A stretch of DNA of 64,000 bases from Psettodes erumei (Eukaryota; Chordata; Actinopteri; Pleuronectiformes; Psettodidae). The notes beneath the pieces were generated by a model that was not told the DNA's origin, did no database searches, and saw only the letters and a list, made by a program, of their open reading frames with translations. The position numbers were made by a program, and so were the translations under genes. The stretch spans positions 496,001 to 560,000 of the forward strand of contig JAFBJZ010000613.1 of the NCBI GenBank assembly GCA_016785225.1, written 5' to 3'. Positions 45,002-58,000 of this stretch are shown one piece after another. Numbering within the stretch: the stretch's first letter is position 1; every line of letters begins with the position of its first letter.

Positions 45002-46008
45002 CTATAAAATACAGCATCTCTCTCTAATTCTCTTGGCCAAACTTTTACTTTTCTTCTTCCCGTTCTTCTCTTTGCTGTCCTCCATTTTCCTTGCCCGGAT
45101 CTCTCTCATCAGGTCAAAGAACACCTGTTTAAAAGAAACACAATACAGAAAAGGGCTCACATAGCTCTACCTTATATCAACGACGCGTACTCAACTTTAT
45201 CTTATGCAGATAAAACTAACCTTGTCAACATTGGCACGGGTTTTGGCAGAAGTCTCGACGTAGCACACGCCCCACTGCTCGGCACGCGCCTTCGCCTCGT
45301 CCGCGCTGACCTGCCGTCGGTCGTCCAAGTCTGACTTGTTACCCACCAAGAGAAAGGGCACGTTCTCATCCTCCTTCACTCGCAGAATCTGCTCTCTGCA
45401 AAACAGGAAATGCCATTCAGGCATGAATTATACAAATAAGTACTGCTACTATACAGCATTATGACCATCCCAGGTTGAAAAGTCCAAATGTCTCCAATGA
45501 TGTTCCAAAATGTCAAAGGATTTTTTAAAGTATTTAAAAAATATCTAACATAAATGTTGAATTCTAATGGATGGAAAAAAAGTGTGCTACTGCACCTGAA
45601 GTCTACTGTCGCTGCAAACGATTCCAGTTCTGTGATGGAAAATACACAGAGGAAACCCTCGCCACTGCGGAAGTAGTTATCCCGGATGGCTGCATAGTCC
45701 TCTTGTCCAGCTGTGTCAAGGATGTCAATCTGTACCTCCTCCCCATCCAGCACCACTTTCTTCCTGTAACTGTCCGCTTTGGTCGGCTCATAGTCTTCAA
45801 CAAACTACAAGCAAAAAAGTATATTTAATATCAACATGTGGGCTTTTTCACCACACAATCTTTCAACTCGACAGCTGTGGGGTAAGCTGCTCACCTCGTC
45901 GTACATGAACTGGAGGGTGAGGGCTGATTTCCCCACCCCTCCACTCCCCACCATGATCACTTTGTGAAGGGCTAGAGAGTTCTGCCCCTTTGGCTTTGCA
46001 GTTGCCAT
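45002..46008 (-). CDS. rala: Ras-like small GTPase RalA (complete)
   Basis: Membrane-anchored GTPase that binds exocyst subunits and RalBP1, acting in vesicle delivery and Ras signalling. Coding exons in order: 46008-45895, 45804-45596, 45395-45221, 45124-45002. They total 621 nt, giving exactly 206 aa, the usual Ral length. Visible motifs: P-loop GSGGVGKS (21-28), effector segment YEPTKAD (43-49), DTAGQE (68-73), NKSD (127-130), ETSAK, and a terminal CCIL CAAX box for geranylgeranylation. RALA rather than RALB is indicated by [17 protein letters not shown] and by CCIL instead of CCLL. The Lys-rich tail keeps Ser194, the Aurora A site of human RALA, but has Ser instead of Arg at 192. A noncoding exon ends at 47938 and joins an acceptor at 46036/46035, 27 nt upstream of the ATG. 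It is co-oriented with cdk13 and divergent from the med1-like gene. A teleost may have a second rala copy, so which duplicate this is remains unknown. Confidence 0.97.
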
Positions 46009-47937
46009 GGCTCTGTGTACGGAGAGATCTGAGATCTGCGGAAGGGAGAAAGTTCAAAGGTGGGGGAAGGATGATGAAATGAAGACGGTAAAAATCAGAG
46101 CACCTGCAACAAAGAGCTGAATGATGATTCCTGGGGAGACAGAGGAAAAGAGAGAAAATAATCATAAGATACTTCATCATCACTTCTGCTGCTTTAGATT
46201 TTGTGCTATATTTCAATAGATAGCTAGCTATTGCTGTGTCGCATAGCAATAAATCCCAAAACAATGAAAAGTTTAACCAGTAGAAAGAGCTTTTACATTA
46301 CAAATGTAGTGCAGCAGATCATTCTCTGTACCCAGTTAAGACCATAGCAAATACAGAAGGATAATGATCACTGCCACTAGACTGATGCGTTCTGAATCTG
46401 CTCTGTAGTATTTTTCATTATCACACCTTCTCTGCAGCTGCAAGATTACATGTCTGTTAATTAAATAGTATGGCAGACTGTGGGTCTACTTTTTCATTGG
46501 CAATGGAAAGTCATAAAACTGGATTTCATTTCAGGAAAAGGTGACACTCATGGCAGTATTTGCAAAAAAATGCAATTGAAAATCAATATCTGTATGAACT
46601 TTTAAAAACTTACAGATCAGTTTAACACCAAATAAGAAGGTATCTTGTGAACGCAGCCAACGCCATAGATTAGATATCTGACCACAAAAACTAAATTTGC
46701 AATCTGTGGGAAAATACTGCTTGTGGCATCCTTTGAGAAAACAAAAAGAAAGATGATACATGGATAAGCAAATGTAAATACTACAAATTCCACTCACCCC
46801 ATTTAGCAAAGAAATAAAAAGTATATTATTAAAGCTCTTGGGTACCATCAGAACAGAAGTGGACGAAACCTGACCCATGCCACAGAGATTTAGTGATCAG
46901 TTTTACCATACTGTACTGTCCCAGAAGACCACGGGAATAACATGACATAGAGAAATGCCCTTTGCTATCACAGGGCAACATAAACCTCTGGTGATCAGAG
47001 ATAAATATGGGAATGCAGCCAGCAGCTCATTAGACAAATTATCAAAAAGGTCTACACGCTGAAAGTCAATATTACAATTTACCACTAAAGGCAATGTCTT
47101 TTCACTTTAACCATTTAAACCCTAAAGTATGTAATCACTTAACAAATGAGTTCAAGGAAATATGTCAATCGATCGTCTGTTCATGTGTAGCTTTTGTAAG
47201 TAACGTCAAGTGAGAGACACCGCAGTTGCATGAATGAACATATGTTATAAACTCGAGGCTTTTAGGTCCAAGATAAACCTTTAAAATGAAATAATTACTA
47301 TACAAAGTTGCGTGATCAGGATAGTTAAGACAGTGCAATGGTAATAACACATACTCAGGTTACAATTATGATCTCAAAATTAAGTGTAATGTAGTCATTA
47401 ACTCACAGCTAAACACAGCAACATGCAGACTGCAATAAGATGGTATTAAGTTTACACCATCTTACCAACTGTTAGCTGAGAAAGTGACCATTTTATCGCA
47501 TCATTAGAACACCAAACATGACAAATAACAATGCACAAGACTCATAATAATCATGTTAACTTATTAGCAAGTTAGCTGCTGACATTTCCAGGTTCAGTAC
47601 ATTGGGCGATGTGGCTAACAAGCTAACTATAACCTGCCAGTCAGGTTAACCGTAGCCGTTAATTAACACCTGGGGAGGTTCACCATGAAGGCGGCGACTC
47701 GGGTGACAATAGCCCCCACAAATTTATAAAACCGGACACCCAGCAGCAGATACTGGGTCGATGCCTCCGAACTCAGCGGCTCCCTCCCAGCTAGCCAGCC
47801 TCGGGTGGCCACACACAGCCAAGAGGCTAGCAAGCGATAACGAGCAGCTAATCACAACTAAATGATGCGACGTGTGTGTGCGGGGGGGAGAGATCAGCAA
47901 GCGACCATTACAACACCGTGTGAACAACATCGCTTAC

Positions 47938-48130
47938 CTGTAAAATCAACGGTGCTCGCCTCAGTGACGGCGCTCTGACGGAGTCTGAATCGTGGTGGCT
48001 GAAAAATGAAAAGACTCAGCTAGCTGCTTGTTAGCTCATGGCTAGCTCCGTAGCTGACTCCGGAGGGCTCGGCTGGTAGCTGTTAGCAGCGGACTCACTG
48101 ACTGCACGTCCTGTGGGCTTGGCTCCGTCT
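47938..48130 (-). other. rala: rala noncoding first exon (5' UTR)
   Basis: A strong donor, ttttacag|gtaagcga on the minus strand, ends at 47938 and is the only good candidate to join the acceptor cttccgcag|atctc just upstream of the rala ATG (exon 2 is 46035-45895). The upstream limit near 48130 is estimated from the GC-rich CGCCCGCCCGCC block. Intron 1 would be about 1.9 kb; I see nothing else coding in it. Confidence 0.6.
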
Positions 48131-48370
48131 GACAACGCCCGCCCGCCTGGGAGAACCAGACAGCTCACTTTTACTTTTGCTGTTGTTGTTTGAATGTGAC
48201 ATCGATTTTCTCACTAATGACAAATAATATATGTTGCCTACATTTCCTTGACATAATTTCTCATATATGTTTGGTTCTCTGCGTGGTCGAACGTTGCATA
48301 AACACGCCAGGTAATTGATTAATTAGATAATCCGCATTAAGGTGTGGTCACGTTCGGTCAGGAGGAGACC
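48100..48370. promoter_or_regulatory. Divergent promoter region of rala and the med1-like gene
   Basis: The predicted first exons of rala (minus) and med1-like (plus) are separated by only about 200-400 bp. Near the rala side lies CGCCCGCCCGCC, a GC-box-like block. The region otherwise shows no TATA box in either direction, as expected for housekeeping promoters. Start sites were not observed, so the extent is inferred from the two splice-donor exons. Confidence 0.55.
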
Positions 48371-48413
48371 ATCCGTCGAGTCAGCGAGAGTGCAGAAGAC
48401 TTTTACAAGCCAG
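48361..48413 (+). other. med1-like noncoding first exon (5' UTR)
   Basis: The donor caagccag|gtaatg at 48413/48414 precedes, by 137 nt, the acceptor cattcag|at at 48550 that sits two bases before the med1-like ATG. The true 5' end is not visible; 48361 is an estimate. Confidence 0.5.
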
Positions 48414-48552
48414 GTAATGTTGGTTTCATTCAAAGCATTACTGAGTCAAACAAGTATGCTTTAAAGTTTCCCCAAAATGAAGATATGTTGCTCTCACAAA
48501 TGTAAAAGTGTGAATACTTCAGTTTCTTTTTTCCCCTAATCCTCATTCAGAT

Positions 48553-51500
48553 ATGAAAGGGAAGTCCATAATTTCTGACCTGCGCTCCAAGTTTGCAGAG
48601 AGGACTTGGAATGAGACTTTTCAGCTTGTCCGAAGATGCATGGTGAGAGAAACTTCATTCATTTAGTTCAGGCCTCCCCTCTCACATCCTTTATTTTCAT
48701 CACCCTGTACCCACTGGTTTGTTTCAACTTCCCCCTTTTTATGCAAATGATGGAAATGAGTTCCCACTAGCAGGGTTCGTTGACACTGTCCCCATATTCA
48801 GGATTGTGTGCAGAAAAATACAGATATTACACTCATTTGCTGGATGTCTTTTCTAATACGATGATGCTGAGGATTGGGAAACTGCTGTGGTGGTGATGCA
48901 CTAAGAATGAGCTCATATATCCTGGAACACACACGCGGTTGTAGTCTGATCAGCAGGCTGTGCACCAGTGGTTATCAAATCTGTACTTGGATTCACTTAT
49001 CAACCACATGGCACAGCATGTATAGCTATGGATCAAAACAAAGTTGCTGGATTCATGCAGCCTCCTGTTTTGCAAGACCTTTACTATATGTTGGTTTCAG
49101 TCCTTTTGCTTTGGCAGTGAGTTTTACACTCATCAAATTCTTCAAAATGCTCTGAAGTGTATTAGCTGTGCTGTAGATAGTTGTATGCGGAGTCTTGAGG
49201 AGAGGGTGGGTTCATTTTTCTTTGGATTCGTCATGGGTGGGGCAGCAGGATAGATAATGCCTTTTGGATTAATTCGAAGTGAAGCTTGGCAGAGGTCAGT
49301 CTCTGGAGTCTAGTAAAGGAACTTGATTACTTGGTAGTCTGAAGTGATGTGTGGTCCAAAAGGATAAGGCAGCTGGGGTTAATCATGCAGTTTACTGCCA
49401 GCACTGATGCTCAAAAGTACGGAAATGTTGGTTTTCTCTCTCTAATATTGAAAGGTCTTGACCTTACTCTGTAAAGTGCCTTGAGATTATGCATACTATG
49501 ATTTGGTGCCATATGAATGACACTGGATTGAACTGAATGCACTGTTGTAGGACCAGTTAAATGTAAGTACTGTAGGCAGCGCACAGTGTATTTGGACAGG
49601 CTCAGGTACATTAAGATCGCGGCTTGTACAAGAGCGCAAAGTAACCAACTGTCAACGTTTGTCTTTGCTGTGGTGTCGTGCACTTTGCGTGTTACATGGT
49701 GGGACGGGCTGACAGGACCAAAGACTGTTTACACAAGGATGACACTGACACACAACTGCTCCATTGTCCCTTTTGTTCCCTAATAGGAGAAATCCAGAGA
49801 TGAATCCAAACCCTGTGAGCTGCTGGTCAGATCCCTGGAAAGGCTCCAGGAAGAGTTTAATGGTAAATGAGTAGTATACGAGTTACTCTGTGTGTACTTC
49901 AGCACATGTATTTCACTTTACCCATGAGTAAATCAGCTGTGTGTTTCAGTGTCCTCAGTGAATCTCATGAGGTCTCGCCTGGAAATGATAGCCAAACAAC
50001 AAGGGTGAAGAGCAATGCAGTGTTTGTCCTCTGTGGTATTGTAGGCTTGTGAGATTTGATTTTGCAGCCCTGTCAGATCTATCTTTATTGGTTAATTTTT
50101 AATTGACTGAATCACTCATTATGGTGACACCCATTTTCTTCCATGTTCACATTTCCTGTCTAGAATGGGCTTTCACATCACTGAGGCCACCTGCTACCTC
50201 ACAGCCAACTTATTCTACCTGGAGGTGGTCTTGTTGCCGTGTGGGGGGGTGGAGGAGGTAAAGGTGGCCCCGCACGGTGGACCCCCTGTTGTAAGAGCTG
50301 TTTCTATCTAACCATGCACAGTGCTCCCCCTTTTATTCTCTGCAGGCTAATGAAATGAAATTGTTTTGCAGTCCAGTGAGTCTCTGTTGCAGCTGCTGAG
50401 GTAAGAGGCAGAGTAATAGTAAATTTAGATTCTGACAGTTCACTTGCAGCCAGTAGTGTTTCACTGTAGAGACACAGCTGATTGACGCTATGATTTCCTA
50501 AAGATAAAGCATTTCAGATCCACGTGCTGATGGTGCTGCTTTTTAACTATCCACATAGGTTAAAGAAATTTGCTGACTTTGCTGTGAAATTGGCCAGACT
50601 CTTCACTCAATACAACATCCCTGGAGACAAGTATACACTCCTGAAATGTTTTTTTAGCATCATTTTGGCCCGTTACTCATATCTCTGTTCCTGCTTTTTT
50701 CCTCTCCAGTGAAATCAAATTAAAACTGTTTACATCTCTTCAATATCTTGGGAAAGACTTGCAACAAATATCACATTTGCCAAGGTGAGCAAGATGATAC
50801 ACAAAATGTTTTTGACTGTTCTGATGATGATTTATCAGTTAAATCAAAACTGGATGACATGTATTTTATTTTCATATATAAGATTTTTCTTTAAATCATG
50901 ACCATAAATGAAATGTGGTTGATGAAATTAGTTCTAAACTGGAATTATTACAGTTCTTTTGCTTCCAGGTTACCAAAGGACTGTGACCCCCAAACTGAAA
51001 TGATGAACAATGGCAGGATTGGGTGTCTAATTGCTTGTAAAGAAGGTAAACATGTAAAAGTACTTGTAATCAACACTTACTTTTGATGAATTGTTTAGAT
51101 TTTAAAACCAAAAAAATCTCGCTCTAGATTACCCACTGACCATCCAGTTCTTTATTGCCCCGGCTGACAGAGAGGAAACAGATTCACGTAAGAGGCTAAA
51201 ACTCCTGCCAGACAAATGCAGGCTCAGCTTGGTGGTAAACTAACATCACTTACTAATGGACCTGTCTTGGTTTTGACAGTTATCCAGGCAGCACAGGTGA
51301 TTGTCGGTGTCAGTGATGTAACACACACACTCCAGATGGCGTCTGTGCTCCTGCAGCCTCCACAGCTGGATCCCCAGGGGTAACGTGTTATTGTTTAATC
51401 TCTTCACCCACCAGGGTACAATTCATTTTATATCCCGCAGTGAAATTGCAATTGTCTGTGCTGGTGGTATTAATACAGTGAAACTGTGCCCTGTGGCAGT

Positions 51501-53248
51501 TTTCCTGTGTTCCTGCCATGGAATGAGGTGCCAAATGAGACGCTGCCTGCCTGCTTCCTCCTCAGACTGCAGCCAGCTACACCAGTGTTGATGTCCTTTC
51601 TAAAAAAGATGAGCCAAATTACAGGTGTGGTAACATTAAATGATACTTTTTATAAAAGAAAAATTGTCTTAGATGTCCCATACATATTCTTCTGCTCTTC
51701 TTCTGTACATAGATGTGACCATACCAGATGTTGACCTGCAGTGGGCACCCTTACCAAAGCTTCTGATGAGAGGTTTACTGAGTGTAAACAGCCACAAGGA
51801 GACATTGGAAGAGCAGGATACTATTTTTACAGTGGTATGTATATTTGTTTTGTTTTAAAGATCAACACACTGGTGTTAAACTCAGTACAAACAGGTAACT
51901 GCTAATCATGATGCAGGCCTCTGATGTAACAGATGACATAAGTGTTTTTTTTCTCTCTCAAGCCTCTTCCTGGTGCTGTGATGCACAGTTATATTCTCCC
52001 TGGAGCTGCGTGGGAGGTGCCCACACAGAGAGGAGCAGTGATGGACAGTATTCCCTTCAGCCACCCTGCTCATGTCCAACCCATACTGGAGCTGCTGCGC
52101 CACCAGTGTGTCATCAACACGCTGCTGAGGAGCTGCATCACGTCTCAGTGTGCCAGGCCAGGTAGAAGGAGTTAACATTACAAAATCCCAGGCAACATGG
52201 AGAAGGTTTCCATTTGTGTGGTGCTTCATTGATGGATCTTGTTGTCAGGTTCGGTTTGTGACCTGCACTTTGAAGTCCTTCCTGAGTCTGACACCAGCTT
52301 TTCTGTGACCTTCCAACTGCCCAACACTGACTCCCTCGCCGTTTGTGAGCATATTCACCAAATACCTGTTTACAAAAAATAAAGTATCAGTTGTTGCACA
52401 AGATCCTCAATCAGAGGAACATCAGCTATAGCTGCAGTGATTGTTCGACTAAATGATTAGATGATTTGACAGAAAATTAATATGCAACTATTTGATAACT
52501 GTATTATTGTTTTTAGCTGCTTCTTTGAGCAAAAATGCCAAATTCTCTGGTTCCAACTTCTCAAATGAGTGTGTAAGATTCTCATGATGTTATACACTTT
52601 TGTTTATTCATTCATTGTAACTCAAGTTGTGCGTAATTTAAGGTCAGGCAAATGGCAAGTATGACATGAAAATCTGAGTAGTGACTTACTGGTGCATTTC
52701 TCTCCATAGTGCTGGTGAACGTATTGGATACTCATCAGATTATCTGCAGTTTGTTTGGAGCAGGAACATGTGATCCATCCATGCATGAATATATCTCCAC
52801 CATTATGATGAGGTAAATATTGCAGAAGGGTTAGGGTTAGTTTAAAATAAAGTGATATCAGTGTGATCTGTTTGTGTGTTTTTGATCCAGGTGCATGTCC
52901 ATTCCTGTCACCCTGAGGTCATTATACAGTAAGCTTGAGGAAATCACCTCTGTCCCGCTTTCTCCTGGCTGCCCGGCCACCACAGAGGCTGAAAATGACC
53001 GCTCAACTCCCTCGAGTACAGCTGTGATGGACGCTAACAGCGTCTTGACCAAGTCGACCCAGGGTGCAGCTGTGCCGGAGGGCAGCTCCGGCGTCCCTGG
53101 CTCAGCCTGCTACACCATGTCTGTCACCAATTCTGAGCTTCTTCCTGAAATAAATACAAGTCCTGCTGTCAAACCTTACCCTTTCACTCCTGTGGGTGTG
53201 TTTTCACATTGGACGGGCAATAACAGTCAAGTGTCAGAGCTAACCTAA
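48553..53248 (+). CDS. Mediator subunit 1-like protein (short MED1 paralogue)
   Basis: Probable Mediator middle-module subunit of the MED1 family. Coding exons: 48553-48642, 49787-49862, 49950-50004, 50164-50290, 50372-50400, 50559-50630, 50710-50784, 50969-51045, 51128-51187, 51280-51379, 51500-51624, 51713-51834, 51963-52161, 52249-52344, 52710-52812, 52891-53248. These sum to 1,764 nt (587 aa); all junctions are GT/AG and in phase. Family matches to MED1: an N-terminal W-(N/S)-E-T helix, MRSRLEMIAKQQG (like MTDRLESIARQNG), the YNIPGDNEIKLKLF stretch, LPACFLLRL, LRHQCVINTLLRSC, and RCMSIPVTLRS opening the last exon. Human MED1 is about 1,581 aa; its last exon encodes the LxxLL receptor boxes and a long Ser-rich disordered tail. 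Here that exon has only 119 codons and a poly(A) signal follows the stop by 45 nt. An LxxLL-like LLQLL lies at 121-125, but inside the folded region. The ATG is the first after the noncoding exon and matches the family N-terminus. Family membership is sure; retained function is inference. Confidence 0.88.
49471..49535 (+). mobile_element. Fish SINE/LINE 3'-tail fragment in med1-like intron
   Basis: The stretch GTAAAGTGCCTTGAGATTAT, followed by ATGATTTGGTGCCATATGAA and a TTGAACTGAA end, is a worn copy of a common teleost repeat tail (GTGCCTTGAGATAAT...TTTGGCGCTATATAAATAAA). It lies in the intron before the second coding exon of the med1-like gene. Confidence 0.55.
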
Positions 53249-53293
53249 ACCTATTTGTCCTAAAGTGTCTTAAAATCAGTTTTTAAAGAACTA

Positions 53294-53299
53294 AATAAA
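53294..53299 (+). terminator. Poly(A) signal of the med1-like gene
   Basis: AATAAA begins 46 nt after the med1-like stop at 53248. Its closeness supports a real, very short 3' end rather than a prediction cut off by a frameshift. Confidence 0.6.
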
Positions 53300-55068
53300 A
53301 CTTTTCATTAAACATTAAATCAAAAATGAGCAGGAAACACTTTGTGCATAACTTGTGTCTTGTCTTTTGTTTTTTGTCTGAAGATGCTGTTTCACTGCAG
53401 CAGTTTGTGAATTTTGTTGGTGTACGACATCCCCCTGCAGAAGTGTTTCTCACTATGCATTCCAGTGCGGCAGAGGCTGCTGGCTGTAAAAGGTCTGAGG
53501 TTTGGCATTTGACCTCTCTCACACAGCCAAAAACCTGGTTGATTGGAGCCATGCGAGCCAATAAGACATTGTTAAATTACATAATGCATTCTTGATGGGT
53601 CATAATCATAAAGCAGAGATCAACACACTACATATTGAAATTAAGACTTGCTCAGTTGGATGCGTGGATAACATCAAGGACTGATTGTGTGTTTCAACTG
53701 TCTGGGTCTAACCAGCATAAAAGTGTAGGAATGGATCCTAAACAATCTCACTCAATTAGTCATTTTTTTCCTTTGAGAAAAGAAAGTGTTGCACATAAAA
53801 TAAATGGCGTTTGGTGTGAAAGTGTGGGAGCCGAATACCTCTGTGGAATGGAAACTCTCGATTACTGCTGAGCACCCTGTGCACAACTCGCCTTTTCCTG
53901 GGTGCCGGCCAAGGTAGCTACCAATATAGCACAAATATGACTGGTCTGTACACTATCACATATTCTGATGCAGAGAAGCAGAAAAGAAAATGTGCTCCAT
54001 CACTCAGAGGAACATTTGAGATGAAATCATTGGCACCACATTACCCTCTGTATCCTATTATAGAATACAGGGCTGCATAGGTCAGTGTCGAGCCTATTGT
54101 AGATGTGCCGGCTGTGTGCATTTAGAAAGGAATTTAACATGTATTGGGGATATTAAGTCAACTGTCGACAGCTGACAACTGGTTTTGCCTGGTGTTTACT
54201 TCTGGCTATCCAATGATCTGTATGACTGCTAATTATAGAAACATTCCAACATGTGTGGTTAAACTACCCTCTTTCTGTCATCAGGCCTTTATCCTTAGAA
54301 TATATGAGGGCTTATGTGTCCTCAGATTCGATTGGTGGAAAGTGAATCTGATAAAGATAACCTATATTGGCTCAACACTTAAACACTAATTAATGAGGTT
54401 TATCATGGTGAATAACTAAGTGGGAATGTGGCTGCTTCCATTCTTCCACCTCAGAGCTTCAGACAATAAAAGGTATATTATGAGCCTTTTTTCAAGTACT
54501 GTATGTGTGCAACAGTGTGTCGTAATGTGTCGTAATCCCACAGTTTGTGAGGTTCAGTCCCGGCCTGTCTCTGCCTTATCTTTTTTTAAATATCCGCATC
54601 TCCCTCCCTGGTCTGCGGTCTCTTTAAATCCAGCTCCAGTGGAGGAGAAGGCTGCGCGTCCTCACTAACTTGTCTGGCCGCTGTGATTGCCCGCACTCTG
54701 CCTGATAAACAGCTGCTTACCATTTAGGGGCACTTCACAAAGTTTTTTTTTTTTTCAACCCCCCCTCACAAAAGAAAACTTCTCGATTTGGGATTTGTTG
54801 TGTGCTACGACTCACTCCAGCCGTGTCTGTGGATGTTCACATATAGAAAGTCTGCACCGCTGGAAAGCTCAAGTCTGGATTCTAGGTTTGCGTAATGCTG
54901 AGGCGTCCTCTGTTCAACATCTGGATTAACTATTTGGAGTCAGAGCTAGCGGCCCTGCACAAAACTCTGTCTGTCTCGCCTATCTTTATGGAAACACTGT
55001 CCTTTTTCTCTGGAATTTAACTCCTTTTGACCAGCCGGATTTTGCGCGTAGATTATGTATTCTTTAAA
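53300..55068 (+). promoter_or_regulatory. fbxl7: Intergenic spacer and fbxl7 promoter / 5' UTR
   Basis: Between the med1-like poly(A) site and the fbxl7 ATG. The left 1.2 kb has no recognised content; small ORFs there have no family match. From about 54.55 kb the sequence becomes more GC-rich with pyrimidine tracts, and most likely holds the fbxl7 transcription start and 5' leader. The start site itself cannot be placed. Confidence 0.4.
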
Positions 55069-58000
55069 ATGGGTGCGAACAATGGAAAACAGTATGGAAG
55101 CGAGGGTAAGTCCTGTAATTACTACTTTTTAAAAAAACTTTGAAGAGCGACTTTTTCTTCTTTTATCAACTCCCCTGCGCTAGACAGCGAAAAAGCCCGA
55201 GGCTGTTGTGTTACCGTTATTTGCGACACACAGTCATTTGTGTCCGGCTAAACTAAAAATAGAAAACAATGTGCAGTAATTTGTCTGCAGCTTTCTTGAC
55301 GTTAACTCCAGAGCAGATCAGTGAGCTAGCTTAAAACTAGCCCTATTCATTCTCTCAGTATCTTTAATTTTCGCACAGCGAGTGTTTTCGCTCTTCTTGT
55401 GTCTAACTTAAAACACACTCCATTCAAAAAGGCACCAGTTTAAGGACGTGCCCTGTTATGGCGCTACTTCTGACTATTAAAGACGTACTTTTTGAAAGTC
55501 TTTTTAAGGATGTGCAACGTTTATAGTCAACCTGTAAGATATAGAGTGACATCTGCTGGTTATTTTGTAAGGACGTTTAAAAAAAGATTTGTTTCTATCT
55601 TCTGTGTGCTGTACACCATAGAAAAAGACAATTCAAGCTGCTATCAGGCCTGGCACGTCTCTACATTTGTTACCCACATTTTCTCCATGACTTTAACTTC
55701 CATTGTTTGTCTACCCACAGTTAAAGGCAGTTAACTCGGTTCTATAATAAAACCGTATGAGATGCCATGTCCAAAAACTTGCATTCTTAGCTGTTGAAGA
55801 AGCTGAGGTGAATAAAGTCATCTTAAATCAAATGGCGTCTCCTGTAATCAGTCAGCAACAGCTGACTTTACAGGGCAGCAGGTTCCCCAGACCAACACCT
55901 CAATCCCAATTTATGGCTTGTTTTTGAAGAAAAAGTATTTTCCAGCAGGTTTAGTGGAGGTGGGTCAAAGGACAGGAGTGTTTGGGTATGTGGGCACTTA
56001 GTCATTCTTATCTTGATCGGAGCTAATTCCACAGATTTTTGTCCACAACTCCTTATCCTACTATTGTTTGATTTGGAGGCCATTTTGTGCATAGACGTGC
56101 ACTTCAAGGCCATGTGACTGCTGCGGATTTTATGATATATACCCGAGTCACATTGTAAAGACACAAATTAGCTGTAATCAAACAGCGAGAGTAACAACTT
56201 CCCCAGAGATGGTTTCATTTAGGATGCACTTGGAGGTAACTGATTTCTGCAAAATTCTGATATTTTCATTCAAAAGGTGTTTGTGATGTTTACTGACAGG
56301 TTCACTAAATGATAAACTTGACTTGCATGACATAGATTCTGGAGCCAATTTCCTACCAGCAGCTTATGGCCTGTTTCCTCAGTGTCAGTTCTGTGCCGAT
56401 ATTGGACTACAGAACCAAAAACAGTCAGCATTCGAACATGTATCCAGTCATTCCGGAAAAAGTAAATAATCAATTCATCACGACACATTTATATTCAAAA
56501 TCTATAATCTATAACATGGATGTACATAAGTCTGGTCTGTAAGTGCAACAGGGCGTTTGAAGTAGTTCACCGAGTCTTCCAGCAGGGGGCGCAGTGATAT
56601 TCCAACTTGACCTATGGCGTGACCTCTGACCTCTCAAGCTAGTTTATTTGTTTGCTACAAGCATGGAGGACAGGAGCCAGCAAAGCCACTCTGAGCGGAT
56701 TACGTTGACACTAAAGTATGGGAGAAGCAGAGCGCACAAGTGTTTTGTGTTTTGTGTCTTTGTGTCGTGAACAACCTGCTAGCTGCTTGTTACTGAGTGT
56801 GGTGGCGGCTGTTCGGCCCCCCGGTGCAGGAGCTCATAAAAAGGCCATCAAAGGTAAGATAGCAGGGTTTACACGCAAAGATATGCGGCTGGGGCAGAAC
56901 GTGACTTTTGTTAGTAATGTGACGATTATGGTAAAGTTCATCCATCTCACTTAGTGATAAGACTAAATAACACAGTGATTTTCACCCAGTTGGAATGCAG
57001 CTTAAACCCAGGGAAAGGCAGAATATGGATCTGTTGACTCTCATACCGTGATATTGATTGATGGCATTGATGAACCTGGAGTATCACCTCACCAGGAAAA
57101 CCAAACTCACCCTCGCTCTTCGACTGCATCGCTATGAGACAGAACCAAGCACAGTATCCCTGGTGCAGTTATCCCTCTCTCACCCTCTGTGTTTTTTCAT
57201 CCGAGATGCAATCTTCAACATTACTTATTCACAAAAAAGCTGCGGTCCGGCTCTACCAAACACATCGGTCTCCAGAGCAGAAATGTTTGTATAAATAACA
57301 TTCCAAATGTGCTCCCTTCCTAAGTCAACAAGTGCGGAGAAAAGATTGGAACTCGTGATGTTAGAAACAACATGTGGACCTGCTCCACCTAACAATCCAG
57401 CCTGTGAAGGTGCATGAACAGGCTCTGTCGCAGGTTGGAGTCGTTTTACTCTGTGTGCATGTAAAGTTTGAGCTGAATTTCCTTTCTCCTGTAAGTGGTT
57501 AGTCAGGTGGGGAGAACAAAGGTCACGAGGGCTGTGCAGACTTTATTCGTGTTGCACCAATGGCTGGCACAGTCGCTGTCATAACACAATAAGACCGGAG
57601 AACCCCTCACTGTGCAGTTAGTGCTTGACAAACACAGACAGAAAAGTCAGTGTTACAACTCGTGCAAGCGGTCCTTTGTGCTCTTTGTTGATGTGACATC
57701 ACCAGATGTTAGGAGGATGATGTCAAACCTCCCCTGTGAAAACATCCCTCGTGTGCTCTTGAGGATTCATTTGAGTTTGCGGCTGAGAACATCCATCTTC
57801 AGGTCTCTGGTTTCTGGTTTAAGTGCGGAGATGCACGGGGACATTTTGGAGTGTTAATGCCTGTTCTGAGGCAGGTGGGTACAGGCTGCAGGTAAATGTG
57901 AACACAGCAGCACAGCAGCTGGTCTGTTTACTACTGAACAGTGGCGTACTTAAAAATGTAAACATACTGAATTACTTTTGCTAAAAAAAGTGACTTGAAG

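Noticed and set aside
45002..46008. ralb as identity of the GTPase
   Set aside because: C-terminus CCIL and the VKEDENVPF stretch are RALA-type; RALB ends CCLL.
48553..53248. med1 pseudogene
   Set aside because: Sixteen exons all in phase, intact splice sites, no internal stop, and a poly(A) signal after the stop.
55541..55575. Third CTCF-type motif (ACATCTGCTGG)
   Set aside because: Mismatch at a key G of the core; too weak to list.
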